From contig NZ_JAXCLX010000001.1 in the NCBI RefSeq assembly GCF_034044635.1, positions 1,550,001 to 1,614,000 of the forward strand: a DNA stretch of 64,000 nt, read 5' to 3'. Shown one piece after another: positions 7,849 to 17,571 of this stretch. The notes under the pieces are model-generated. The model saw only the letters and a list, made by a program, of their open reading frames with translations, searched no databases and had not been told where the DNA came from. This DNA is from Dongia rigui (GTDB lineage: Bacteria > Pseudomonadota > Alphaproteobacteria > Dongiales > Dongiaceae). Within the stretch, counting starts at the first letter, position 1. Every line of letters starts with the position of its first letter. Both the position numbers and the translations under genes were made by a program.

Positions 7849-7956
7849 TCTCGTCATCCTCCGCGAAGGCGGAGGACCTACTAGTTTCTGGCCGATATCC
7901 GTTAGTTAGAAACATATTCGTGGGTGGTCCGCCTGCGCGGACCATGACGACGAGGA
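7849..7956. repeat. Inverted pair of CGTCAT...CGGAGGACC repeats upstream of dnaB
   Basis: The left unit is a hairpin CCTCCGC-GAAG-GCGGAGG preceded by TCTCGTCAT. The right unit is the hairpin GGTCCGC-CTGC-GCGGACC followed by ATGACGACGAGG. The units face each other, about 55 bases apart. This looks like the REP-type doublets scattered in many alphaproteobacterial genomes. It separates the copper set from dnaB. Confidence 0.7.
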
Positions 7957-7993
7957 GCGCGTGGCGAATCATAAGATAATGCTATCATCCACG

Positions 7994-8002
7994 TTATCCA
8001 CA
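7994..8002 (+). promoter_or_regulatory. Perfect DnaA box upstream of dnaB
   Basis: TTATCCACA, the consensus DnaA-binding 9-mer, lies 47 bases before the dnaB ATG, with a looser match (CGTTCCACAG) just after it. The position suits regulation of dnaB by DnaA. One box is not evidence for a replication origin. Confidence 0.65.
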
Positions 8003-8048
8003 GCGTTCCACAGATGATCGTGGGCGATACTCTGCTAGGGTCGCCGCC

Positions 8049-9533
<1,485 letters not shown>

Positions 9534-9549
9534 GCGGGCCCAACCCAAG

Positions 9550-10671
9550 ATGCCCGATTCCTATTCTGCGGCGCTGACCATCGATATCGGCGCGATCGTC
9601 GCCAATTACCGGCTGCTGGCCGGCCGCCTTTCGCCAGCCGCCTGCGGGGCGGCGGTCAAGGCCGATTGCTATGGCCTAGGGGCCGCCATGATCGCCCCGC
9701 ATCTCAGGCGGGCCGGGTGCAACCACTTCTTCGTGGCGACGGTCGATGAAGGCCTCGGCCTGCGACCGCTGCTGCCGGGGGCCCGGATCTATCTGATGAA
9801 CGGCCTGCCGCCGGGATCGGAGCGGGATGTGGCCGGAAACGAGCTTATCCCCATCCTCAATTCCATGGCGGAGATCGAGCGCTGGCAATCGACCAGCCGC
9901 GGCATGGGGGCAAGGCCCGCCGGGCTGCAATTCGACACCGGCTTGAACCGGTTGGGCCTCTCCCACGACGAAGCGGTGCGGCTCATTGCCGACCCGCATC
10001 TCCTCGACGGCATCGACCCGGTCCTCATCATGAGCCACCTCGCCTGCGCCGACGATCCCGAGCATCCGCAGAACCGGGCGCAGCTGCGGCGCTTCCGCGA
10101 AATCACCGGCAGCCTGCGACTGCCCCCGCGCGTGGGCAGTATTGGCCGGACCTTGCGATCGCTGGCCGCCTCCTCGTCGATCTTCCTCGGCGCCGACTAT
10201 CATTTCGACCTCGCCCGGCCGGGGGCAGCGCTCTATGGCATCAACCCGGTTCTGGGGGCTGAAAACCCCCTGCGTCAAGTCGTGCGGTTGCAGGCAAAAA
10301 TCCTGCAATTACGCGAGGTTGACTTGAATATGACCGTTGGATATGGTGCCTCGCATCAGTTTCGGGGGCCGTCCGTCCTGGCCACGATCGGGGCCGGATA
10401 TGCGGACGGGATTTTCAGGTCACTGGGCAATCGGGGTGCGGTCTTCGTGGCTGGCCAGCGGGCCCCGATTGTGGGTCGCGTCTCGATGGATCTAATCACA
10501 ATCGATGTCGGTCACTTGCCGCGGGGGAGCGTTTCTCCGGGCATGAGTGTCGATTTGATCGGCCCGGAGCAGAATGTCGACGCCGTGGCGCGCGATGCCG
10601 GCACGATCGGCTATGAAATTCTCACCAATCTGGGCACACGCTTCCAGCGCCGCTATGTGGGCGCGCAATGA
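9550..10671 (+). CDS. alr: Alanine racemase
   Basis: A 373-residue PLP enzyme interconverting L- and D-alanine for peptidoglycan. The PLP lysine is Lys37 in AVKADCYGLG; the second catalytic base, Tyr265 in TVGYGASH, is present, as is VSMDLITIDV. Cys at position 40, where many homologues have Asn or Ala, is a minor variation. It lies 16 bases after dnaB and ends shortly before mlaE. Confidence 0.96.
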   Translation: MPDSYSAALTIDIGAIVANYRLLAGRLSPAACGAAVKADCYGLGAAMIAPHLRRAGCNHFFVATVDEGLGLRPLLPGARIYLMNGLPPGSERDVAGNELIPILNSMAEIERWQSTSRGMGARPAGLQFDTGLNRLGLSHDEAVRLIADPHLLDGIDPVLIMSHLACADDPEHPQNRAQLRRFREITGSLRLPPRVGSIGRTLRSLAASSSIFLGADYHFDLARPGAALYGINPVLGAENPLRQVVRLQAKILQLREVDLNMTVGYGASHQFRGPSVLATIGAGYADGIFRSLGNRGAVFVAGQRAPIVGRVSMDLITIDVGHLPRGSVSPGMSVDLIGPEQNVDAVARDAGTIGYEILTNLGTRFQRRYVGAQ

Positions 10672-10699
10672 GCGCGGTGTCCGGCATGAGGATGTGGGC

Positions 10700-11479
10700 A
10701 TGACCGTACCGGTCCTGCAGCCGGTCGGGCGGACCTTCCTGGGGAGCCTGGAATCGATCGGGCGCCTGGCGCTCTTCACGCTGAAATCGCTGCTGCATTG
10801 CCTGACGCCGCCGATCTATCCGCGCCTCATCGTGCGGCAGATGATCGAGATCGGCTTCTATTCATTGCCGGTTGTCGGCATGACCGCGGTCTTCACCGGC
10901 ATGGTGCTGGTGCTGCAAACCTATGTCGCCGTGTCGCGCCTCAACGCCGAGGCGACGATCCCTTATGTCGTCGTCATTTCGCTCACCCGCGAATTGGGCC
11001 CGGTGCTGGCCGGCCTGATGCTGGCGGGGCGCGTCGGCGCCGCCATGGCAGCCGAGATCGGCACCATGCGCGTCACTGAACAGATCGATGCCTTGCGCAC
11101 GCTCTCGACCAACCCCTTCAAATACCTGATTGCCCCGCGGCTTATCGCCGCCGTTCTGATGCTGCCCGTGCTGGTCGGCATCGCCGATATCATCGGCGTC
11201 TTCGGCGGCTATCTGGTCAGCGTCTACAAGCTGGATTTCAGCCCGTCGATCTACTTGAAGAACACGGTCGATTTCGTCGAGACGATCGACATCGTCTCCG
11301 GCCTCGTCAAGGCCGCGGCCTTCGGCTTCATCGTCGCACTGATGGGCACCTATAACGGCTTCCAATCCAAGGGCGGTGCGCAGGGTGTGGGCAAGGCGAC
11401 GACAGATGCGGTGGTCAGCGCCTCGATCCTCATTCTCGCCGCCAACTTCATCATCACCGGGATCTTCTTCAGCCGATGA
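10700..11479 (+). CDS. mlaE: MlaE-type phospholipid ABC transporter permease
   Basis: A 259-residue integral membrane protein of the MlaE (DUF140) family, with five or six hydrophobic segments and the conserved ELGPVLAGLMLAGRVGAAMAA stretch near residue 100. MlaFEDB moves phospholipids between inner and outer membranes. ATG 10700 (MTVPVLQPVG) is the most plausible start; the frame is open further upstream but inside alr. The mlaF start overlaps its stop (ATGA). No mlaD or mlaB homologue follows. Confidence 0.92.
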   Translation: MTVPVLQPVGRTFLGSLESIGRLALFTLKSLLHCLTPPIYPRLIVRQMIEIGFYSLPVVGMTAVFTGMVLVLQTYVAVSRLNAEATIPYVVVISLTRELGPVLAGLMLAGRVGAAMAAEIGTMRVTEQIDALRTLSTNPFKYLIAPRLIAAVLMLPVLVGIADIIGVFGGYLVSVYKLDFSPSIYLKNTVDFVETIDIVSGLVKAAAFGFIVALMGTYNGFQSKGGAQGVGKATTDAVVSASILILAANFIITGIFFSR

Positions 11480-12249
11480 CCGATCTCAAGATCAAGGTGC
11501 GCGGGTTAAAGAAGGCATTCGGGGCCAAGCAGGTCTTGAACGGCGTCGATCTCGACGTGCCGCGGGGCCAGTCGCTGGTGATCATCGGCGGCTCCGGCAC
11601 CGGCAAATCCGTTCTCATCAAATGCATCCTTGGCCTCATCGAGCCGGATTCGGGCTCGATCGAGATCGACGGCCAGGAAGTGGTCGGCATGAAGACCAGC
11701 CAGCGCGAAGACATCATGCGCAAGTTCGGCATGCTGTTCCAGGGTTCGGCGCTGTTCGACAGCCTGCCGGTCTGGGAGAATGTCGCCTTCGGCCTGATCT
11801 CCGGGCGCGGCATGGACCGGAAATCGGCGAAGGACGTGGCCTTGCGCAAGCTGGCCGCCGTGGGGCTTGGCGCGGAAGTGGGCGAACTGTTTCCGGCGGA
11901 GCTTTCGGGCGGCATGCAGAAGCGTGTCGCGCTGGCGCGTGCCATCGCGGTCGAGCCGGAGATCATCTTCTTCGACGAACCGACCACCGGCCTTGATCCC
12001 ATCATGGCGCAGGTGATCAACGAGCTCATCGTCAAATGCGTGCGCTCGCTGGGCGCCACGGCGCTCTCCATCACGCATGACATGCATTCCTTGCGCGCCA
12101 TCGCCGACCATGCCGCCATGATCTATGAGGGCCGCATCATCTGGTCGGGCGATGCGAAATCGGTCGATCATTCCGGCAACGCCCATGTCGAGCAATTCGT
12201 GCAAGGCCGCGCTGAGGGTCCCATCCGCATGCCCGTCCGGCCGCTCTGA
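11476..12249 (+). CDS. mlaF: MlaF-type ABC transporter ATPase
   Basis: A 257-residue ABC ATPase with Walker A GGSGTGKSV, signature LSGGMQKRVALARA, Walker B IIFFDEPTTGLDP and H-loop SITHDMHS. GMQKR instead of GQQQR is typical of MlaF. It powers the permease encoded upstream and overlaps it by four bases. It is followed by a 130-base intergenic repeat before radA. Confidence 0.94.
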   Translation: MTDLKIKVRGLKKAFGAKQVLNGVDLDVPRGQSLVIIGGSGTGKSVLIKCILGLIEPDSGSIEIDGQEVVGMKTSQREDIMRKFGMLFQGSALFDSLPVWENVAFGLISGRGMDRKSAKDVALRKLAAVGLGAEVGELFPAELSGGMQKRVALARAIAVEPEIIFFDEPTTGLDPIMAQVINELIVKCVRSLGATALSITHDMHSLRAIADHAAMIYEGRIIWSGDAKSVDHSGNAHVEQFVQGRAEGPIRMPVRPL

Positions 12250-12280
12250 GGCGGACGGTGGGAATCTGTCTGAAGGCTTC

Positions 12281-12410
12281 CCCTCACCCCAACCCCTCTC
12301 CCCAGAGGGGCGAGGGGCTTGAGGCCGGTCTCGCTCTAAACTCCCTCGCCCCACGAAGTGGGGAGAGGCCAGTCGGCGAATGCCGACATGCGTCGGCGGG
12401 GGTGAGGGGT
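12281..12410. repeat. CCCTC/GAGGG intergenic inverted repeat (copy 2)
   Basis: The outer arms CCCTCACCCCAACCCCTC and GGGTGAGGGG enclose two GC hairpins. Compared with copies 3 and 4, the right half carries an extra segment containing GTCGGCGAATGCCGAC. It lies between mlaF and radA and ends 8 bases before the radA ATG, so the right arm is in the radA leader. Confidence 0.85.
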
Positions 12411-12417
12411 ATCTTGC

Positions 12418-13908
12418 ATGGCTAAGCCCGTTCGCAATTATGTCTGCCAGTCCTGCGGTTCCGCTTTCCCGAAATGGGCGGGGAAGTGTGAGGCGTGTGG
12501 GGCGTGGAATTCGATCGTCGAGGAGCCGGTCTCCGGCGGCGATGTGCCGAAGGGCTTGTCGGGGCGGCGTGGCAAGGGTGTCACCTTCGTCGCCCTCGAT
12601 GGCGACGTGCCGCAGACCATTCGGCGGCCGACCGGCATGGCGGAGTTCGACCGCGTCACCGGCGGCGGGTTGGTGCGCGGTTCCGCGGTCCTCATCGGCG
12701 GCGATCCCGGCATCGGCAAATCGACCCTGATGCTGCAGGTGGCGACGATGCTGCGCGATGTGCGCGTCGCCTATATCTCGGGCGAAGAGGCGATCGAGCA
12801 GGTGCAGCTGCGCGCCAAGCGTTTGGGCGTCGGCGTCGACGAAAACCGCAAGGTCAGCGATATCACCACGGAACTCGCCGCCGCTACATCCTTGCGCGAC
12901 ATCATGGCGAGCCTCGACCGGCCGGATTGCCCGGAGATCGTCGTCATCGATTCCATCCAGACGCTCTATCTCGACAGCCTCGATTCGGCACCCGGCACCG
13001 TGGCGCAGGTCAGGACCTGTTCGGCCGAACTCATTCGCCTCGCCAAATCGCGCGGTTTCACCTTGCTGCTGGTCGGCCATGTCACCAAGGAAGGCCAGAT
13101 CGCCGGTCCGCGCGTGCTGGAGCACATGGTCGATACGGTGCTCTATTTCGAAGGCGAGCGCGGACATCATTTCCGGATCCTGCGTTCGGTGAAGAACCGC
13201 TTCGGCCCCGCCAATGAGATCGGCGTCTTCGAGATGTCGGACCGGGGCTTGGCCGAAGTGCCCAACCCGTCGGCCCTGTTCCTCGCCGAGCGCCACGGCA
13301 ATATCTCCGGCGTCTCGGTCTTTGCCGGCATCGAGGGCACGCGGCCCGTGCTGGTCGAGGTGCAGGCGCTGGTCTCGCCCTCGCCGCTCGCCACACCGCG
13401 CCGGGCCGTGGTGGGTTGGGACAGCGCCCGCATGGCGATGATTCTCGCCGTCCTCGAGACGCGCTGCGGCTTAGGGTTGGCCGGCAGCGAAGTCTATCTC
13501 AACATCGCCGGGGGCCTGCGCATCTCGGAGCCGGCCGCGGATCTCTCGGTCGCTCTCGCTCTCATTTCCTCGCTCTCCGACCGGCCGGCGCCCTCGGACC
13601 TCATCGCCTTTGGCGAGATCGGCCTTTCGGGCGAGGTGCGCATGGTGGCGCAGGCGGAAACGCGCCTCAAAGAAGCGGCGAAGCTGGGCTTCAAGCGGGC
13701 GATTCTCCCTAAGCGCCTCAGCCAGGCCGGCGGCAAGCCACTGAAAGTTCCGGGAATCGAGCTGATTGAAATCGGGCATCTGCAAGAGATGATCGATTGG
13801 CTCTATAATGAAGTGCGTTCCAATGCGCTGGCCGCAACCGTGACGGCCAGCCGGCAGCAGCATCAGGGACAGCAACATCAGGGGCGGGCAGGAGAGAAAA
13901 CGCGTTGA
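12418..13908 (+). CDS. radA: DNA repair protein RadA (Sms)
   Basis: A 496-residue branch-migration helicase acting in recombination. A four-cysteine zinc finger (Cys10, 13, 24, 27) is followed by a RecA-like core with Walker A GDPGIGKSTL (Lys101), the diagnostic KNRFGPANEIGVF motif and a C-terminal Lon-protease-like domain. The C-terminus adds ~30 Gln/His-rich residues beyond the usual end. The ATG is only a few bases from the upstream repeat, leaving no clear Shine-Dalgarno; GGGGTGAGGGG may serve. Its stop overlaps the TTG start of cvpA. Confidence 0.97.
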   Translation: MAKPVRNYVCQSCGSAFPKWAGKCEACGAWNSIVEEPVSGGDVPKGLSGRRGKGVTFVALDGDVPQTIRRPTGMAEFDRVTGGGLVRGSAVLIGGDPGIGKSTLMLQVATMLRDVRVAYISGEEAIEQVQLRAKRLGVGVDENRKVSDITTELAAATSLRDIMASLDRPDCPEIVVIDSIQTLYLDSLDSAPGTVAQVRTCSAELIRLAKSRGFTLLLVGHVTKEGQIAGPRVLEHMVDTVLYFEGERGHHFRILRSVKNRFGPANEIGVFEMSDRGLAEVPNPSALFLAERHGNISGVSVFAGIEGTRPVLVEVQALVSPSPLATPRRAVVGWDSARMAMILAVLETRCGLGLAGSEVYLNIAGGLRISEPAADLSVALALISSLSDRPAPSDLIAFGEIGLSGEVRMVAQAETRLKEAAKLGFKRAILPKRLSQAGGKPLKVPGIELIEIGHLQEMIDWLYNEVRSNALAATVTASRQQHQGQQHQGRAGEKTR

Positions 13909-14627
13909 ACTTCCTCGACCTCATCATCCTGGGTGTCATCGGGCTCTCGACGCTGCTCGCCTTCTCGCGCGGCTTCATCAAGGAATTGCTGTCGATTCTG
14001 GGCTGGATCGGCGCGGTGATCGCGACCGTCGCCTTCTTCACCCCGGCCCGGGCCGTCGTGCGGCAATACATCGCGGAGCCGCTGCTGGCCGACATCGCCG
14101 CCGGCATCGGCATCTTCGTGGTGACGCTGGTTCTGTGCGGCATGCTCAATCATTGGATTTCCGCCCAGGTGCGCGGCAATGGCCTGGGTGCCCTCGATCG
14201 GTCGCTGGGCCTGGTGTTCGGCCTGGTGCGCGGCTCGGTCGTCGTCTGCGCCGCCTATATCCTGATGGTCTGGGCCTTGCCAAACCCGACCGAGCGCCCA
14301 GATATGGTGAACGAAGCGCGGTTCCTGCCGGTTGTGGAACGAGGGGCGGCTTTCATGCTGAAGCTGTTGCCCGACGATATTCTCAAGACCGGCGAGGACG
14401 CCATCAACCGCTCGCTGGATGCGGTCGAGCAAGGCCAGGCCTTGGGCAATGCGCTGCAGACGATCGCGCCGAACGGCGCCTCGAATAGCACCAATGCGCA
14501 GGGCACAGAGCCTAGCAGCACAAACGGAGGTGCTGGTGCCCAAGAACCGGGTGGACAAGACGCCGGATCGGGGTATAAGGACGCCGAACGCAACGACCTA
14601 AACCGACTAATCCAGGGTTCCGAATAA
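13905..14627 (+). CDS. cvpA: CvpA family membrane protein
   Basis: A 240-residue protein with four predicted membrane spans in its first ~160 residues (NFLDLIILGVIGLSTLLAF and ELLSILGWIGAVIATVAFF are the first two) and a polar Ser/Asn/Gly-rich tail from about residue 190. It is needed for colicin V production in E. coli and widely linked to envelope and purine phenotypes. It starts with TTG 13905, preceded by GGAGAG, overlapping the radA stop. It is directly upstream of purF, the classical order. Confidence 0.93.
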   Translation: MNFLDLIILGVIGLSTLLAFSRGFIKELLSILGWIGAVIATVAFFTPARAVVRQYIAEPLLADIAAGIGIFVVTLVLCGMLNHWISAQVRGNGLGALDRSLGLVFGLVRGSVVVCAAYILMVWALPNPTERPDMVNEARFLPVVERGAAFMLKLLPDDILKTGEDAINRSLDAVEQGQALGNALQTIAPNGASNSTNAQGTEPSSTNGGAGAQEPGGQDAGSGYKDAERNDLNRLIQGSE

Positions 14628-14652
14628 CCCGGCCGGAAAAAGGTAACTGCCG

Positions 14653-16107
14653 ATGCTTACGACACACCCCTTCGATGACGACCATTTGAAGGAGGAGTGC
14701 GGCATTATTGGCATATTTGGTGTCGAAGAAGCCGCCACCCGCACCGTTCTCGGACTCCATGCCCTGCAGCATCGCGGTCAGGAAGCAGCCGGCATCGTCA
14801 GCCATGACGGTGAGGACTTCCATGCCCACCGCGCGATGGGCCATGTCGCCGACAATTTTTCCGCCGAAAGTGTCGTGGGGCCGCTGAAGGGCCGCGCCGC
14901 CATCGGCCATGTGCGCTATTCCACCACCGGTGAAACGGCGCTCAGGAATGTGCAGCCCTTCTTTGCCGAGCTCGCCTTCGGCGGCATCGCCGTCGCCCAT
15001 AACGGCAACCTCACCAATGCCTCGGCGATTCGCCGCGAGCTGGTGAAGCGCGGCTCGATCTTCCAGGCCTCCTCAGACACCGAAGTCATTCCGCACCTGA
15101 TGGCGACGCATTTGCGCGGTGGCGTGGTCGACCGCCTGATCAACGCGCTGCACCAGGTCGAAGGCGCCTATTCGATCGTCGCCATCGCCAAGGACATGGT
15201 GATCGGCGTGCGCGATCCCTTAGGGGTCCGGCCGATGGTGCTGGGGAAGCTCGGCGACGGCTATATCCTTGCCTCAGAAACCTGCGCCCTCGATATCGTC
15301 AGCGCCGAGTATATCCGCGACGTCGAAGCGGGCGAGATGGTCATTCTCGACAAGAACGGCGTCACCTCGATGCGCCCGTTCTCGCCGACCAAGCATCGCT
15401 TCTGCGTGTTCGAATACATCTATTTCGCCCGGCCCGATTCGGTGATGGAGGGTGTCAGCGTCTATGATGCGCGCAAGCGCATCGGCGCCGAGCTTGCCAA
15501 GGAAAGCGGCGTCGAGGCCGATGTCGTGATCCCGGTGCCGGATTCCGGCGTGCCGGCAGCACTGGGCTATGCCGAAGGGTCCGGCATCCCGTTCGAATAC
15601 GGCATCATCCGCAACCATTATGTCGGGCGCACTTTCATCGAGCCCACGGACCAGATCCGGCATCTCGGCGTGAAGCTGAAGCACAATGCCAACCGGGCGA
15701 AGGTCGCCGGCAAGCGCATCATCCTGGTCGACGATTCGATCGTGCGCGGCACCACCTCGAAGAAGATCGTCGAGATGATGCGCCAGGCCGGTGCCACGGA
15801 AGTGCATATGCGCATTTCCAGCCCGCCCACCTCCTATTCCTGCTTCTATGGCATCGACACGCCGGAGCGCAGCAAGCTGCTCGCTGCCAACATGACGGTC
15901 CAGGAAATGGCCGATTTCATCGGCTGCGATAGCCTCGCCTTCATCTCATTGGACGGCCTCTATCGCGCCATGGGCCATGAGGGCCGGGACAAGGCCAATC
16001 CGCAATATTGCGATGCCTGCTTCACCGGCGATTACCCGACCGAGCTCACCGACCAGAACAACGACAAGATCACGCAGCTGTCACTGCTGGCCGAAAAGAG
16101 CGCGTAG
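14653..16107 (+). CDS. purF: Amidophosphoribosyltransferase
   Basis: A 484-residue glutamine-PRPP amidotransferase catalysing the first step of purine synthesis. A short propeptide precedes the nucleophile Cys16 (EECGIIGIFG). The N-terminal Ntn glutaminase domain (HGNLTNA, SSDTEVI) and C-terminal phosphoribosyltransferase domain (IILVDDSIVRGTTSKK) are complete. It lies 25 bases after cvpA; a dehydrogenase begins 3 bases after its stop. Confidence 0.98.
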   Translation: MLTTHPFDDDHLKEECGIIGIFGVEEAATRTVLGLHALQHRGQEAAGIVSHDGEDFHAHRAMGHVADNFSAESVVGPLKGRAAIGHVRYSTTGETALRNVQPFFAELAFGGIAVAHNGNLTNASAIRRELVKRGSIFQASSDTEVIPHLMATHLRGGVVDRLINALHQVEGAYSIVAIAKDMVIGVRDPLGVRPMVLGKLGDGYILASETCALDIVSAEYIRDVEAGEMVILDKNGVTSMRPFSPTKHRFCVFEYIYFARPDSVMEGVSVYDARKRIGAELAKESGVEADVVIPVPDSGVPAALGYAEGSGIPFEYGIIRNHYVGRTFIEPTDQIRHLGVKLKHNANRAKVAGKRIILVDDSIVRGTTSKKIVEMMRQAGATEVHMRISSPPTSYSCFYGIDTPERSKLLAANMTVQEMADFIGCDSLAFISLDGLYRAMGHEGRDKANPQYCDACFTGDYPTELTDQNNDKITQLSLLAEKSA

Positions 16108-16110
16108 ATC

Positions 16111-16836
16111 ATGACCGACATCGCCGGAACCGGCCGGTTGGCCGGGAGAATTGCGCTTGTGACCGGCGCCTCGCGCGGGATCGGTGCCGCCATCGCCCGG
16201 GCCTATGCGAGCGAAGGGGCCGAGATGATCCTGACCGCCCGTACCACCGGCGGACTGGAAGAGATCGACGACGAGATCCGGCAGATCAGCGGCAAGACCA
16301 GCCTGCTGGTGCCTTTCGACCTCAAGGACTTTGACGCCATCGACCGGCTGGGCGCTGCTCTTTACGAGCGCTATGGGCGCCTCGATATCCTGGTCGGCAA
16401 TGCCGGCGTGCTCGGGACCCTCTCGCCCCTCGGTCATATTTCCCCGAAGGAATTCCAGGAGGTCATCGACCTCAACCTCACCGCCAATTGGCGCCTGCTC
16501 CGGGTCATGGACCCCTTGCTGCGCCAGTCGGAGGCGGGGCGCGCCATCTTCGTCAGTTCGGGTGCCGCCCGGGGGCCCCGGGCCTATTGGGGCACCTATG
16601 CCATCTCCAAGGCGGCCTTGGAGATGATGGTGGGCATTTATGCCCAAGAAATCCTGCAGACCAAGGTCCGGGCCAATATCATCGACCCCGGCCGCGCCCG
16701 CACCCGCATGCGCGCCAAGGCCTATCCCGGGGAAGACCCGATGAGCCTGAAGACGCCGGACGAGATCATGGCCCCCTTCGTGGCCCTCGCCGAAGCCGGC
16801 TTTGCCGGCAATGGCGAGATCGTCAAGGCGCAATAG
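16111..16836 (+). CDS. Short-chain dehydrogenase/reductase, substrate unknown
   Basis: A 241-residue classical SDR. The cofactor motif TGASRGIGAAIARAY is at residues 18-32, NAG follows, Ser is in FVSSGAARGP and Tyr/Lys are in YAISKAALEM. The gene follows purF with a 3-base gap, a co-occurrence also seen in other alphaproteobacteria, but the link to purine metabolism is unknown. The glycine-rich segment and short C-terminus do not identify a substrate. Confidence 0.88.
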   Translation: MTDIAGTGRLAGRIALVTGASRGIGAAIARAYASEGAEMILTARTTGGLEEIDDEIRQISGKTSLLVPFDLKDFDAIDRLGAALYERYGRLDILVGNAGVLGTLSPLGHISPKEFQEVIDLNLTANWRLLRVMDPLLRQSEAGRAIFVSSGAARGPRAYWGTYAISKAALEMMVGIYAQEILQTKVRANIIDPGRARTRMRAKAYPGEDPMSLKTPDEIMAPFVALAEAGFAGNGEIVKAQ

Positions 16837-17440
16837 CGGCCCCGGCAGCCCCTCTTTTTTCGGGTTCCCGCCCCCCCGATTCCGCATCCCTGCCGAATCC
16901 CCTGCCGATTCCAGTGCATTAGGTCATTTCGGGCCTTGGCGCGACCATGTGACCCCAATCACTGCAAAACCGGCGCCGTCGTCCCAATATCTAGTCGGTC
17001 GACGGCGCTACCCTTCCCCTAAGGGCACCCGTCGAGAGTTTCCCTTAGTTTGCGATTGAATATGACTTTGGGTGTTATCGGACAGGGCCCTGATGCCCCA
17101 CCCCTCAAACACCCCGCCGGCGGGACTTCATGCCCCCCAACCTTACCCGCCGGCGACCCCTTTCCTCCCCTCGCAGATGTCCTTCCCCGCAAAAGCGTCA
17201 CCGAGCCGTCATGTTGTTGCCAGAAAGATCCGGCAATGATTGTCGCCAATGATGCAGATCCAACGATCAAGAGTTCAGTCATGAGCGTCGCCGCCAAACG
17301 TGATGACGTCTGTGTGAAGCCGGTGTTGATCGGCGTGCGCGGCTGGTATTTCCAGCCTTTGGCGCAAATCAAGAGCGGCTTCCGCTCGGTGCGGGCCAGC
17401 TGCCTGATGCCGCGCCCGGCGAACGATCGGTAGGGGCAGA
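16837..17440. other. Long non-coding gap with hairpins
   Basis: About 600 bases without a convincing gene. A perfect 9-base stem GCGCCGTCG/CGACGGCGC spans 16973-17008 with an 18-base loop. CCCTTCCCCTAAGGG follows near 17011-17026. A C-rich, gene-poor stretch runs from about 17095 to 17200. A weak plus-strand frame ends at 17433. It could hold the purF-operon terminator, a small RNA, or decayed coding sequence. Confidence 0.4.
17281..17433 (+). CDS. Weak candidate small protein of 50 residues
   Basis: The frame from ATG 17281 encodes MSVAAKRDDVCVKPVLIGVR and then an aromatic and Arg-rich tail ending before 17434. Its composition is more protein-like than the Pro-rich sequence in the same frame upstream. 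There is no clear ribosome binding site and I recognise no family. It may be real, a remnant, or chance. Confidence 0.2.
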   Translation: MSVAAKRDDVCVKPVLIGVRGWYFQPLAQIKSGFRSVRASCLMPRPANDR

Positions 17441-17548
17441 CCCCTCACCCCAACCCCTCTCCCCGCAAGCGGGGCGAGGGGCTATCCATCTAGCCCGGTT
17501 GAAACTCCCTCGCCCCACGATAGTGGGGAGAGGGTGGGGTGAGGGGTG
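17441..17548. repeat. CCCTC/GAGGG intergenic inverted repeat (copy 3)
   Basis: A complete 108-base unit: CCCTCACCCCAACCCCTC arm, CTCTCCCC-GCAAGC-GGGGCGAGGGG hairpin, 20-25-base centre containing GGTTGAAA, CTCCCTCGCCCC...GGGGAGAGGG hairpin, GGGGTGAGGGG arm. It is downstream of the minus-strand gene at 17572. Confidence 0.85.
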
Positions 17549-17571
17549 TCTCCGCGAAGGCGTGAAGCCTG

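Noticed and set aside
7960-8048. Chromosomal replication origin near dnaB
   Set aside because: Only one consensus DnaA box, no AT-rich unwinding element or box cluster, and no dnaA, gidA or hemE neighbour.
11506-13296. 596-codon minus-strand frame opposite mlaF and radA
   Set aside because: It crosses an intergenic repeat and covers two well-supported genes on the other strand.
17060-17280. Upstream extension of the weak frame ending at 17433
   Set aside because: Pro/Cys-rich, low-complexity translation without motif; only the last 50 codons were kept as a weak candidate.
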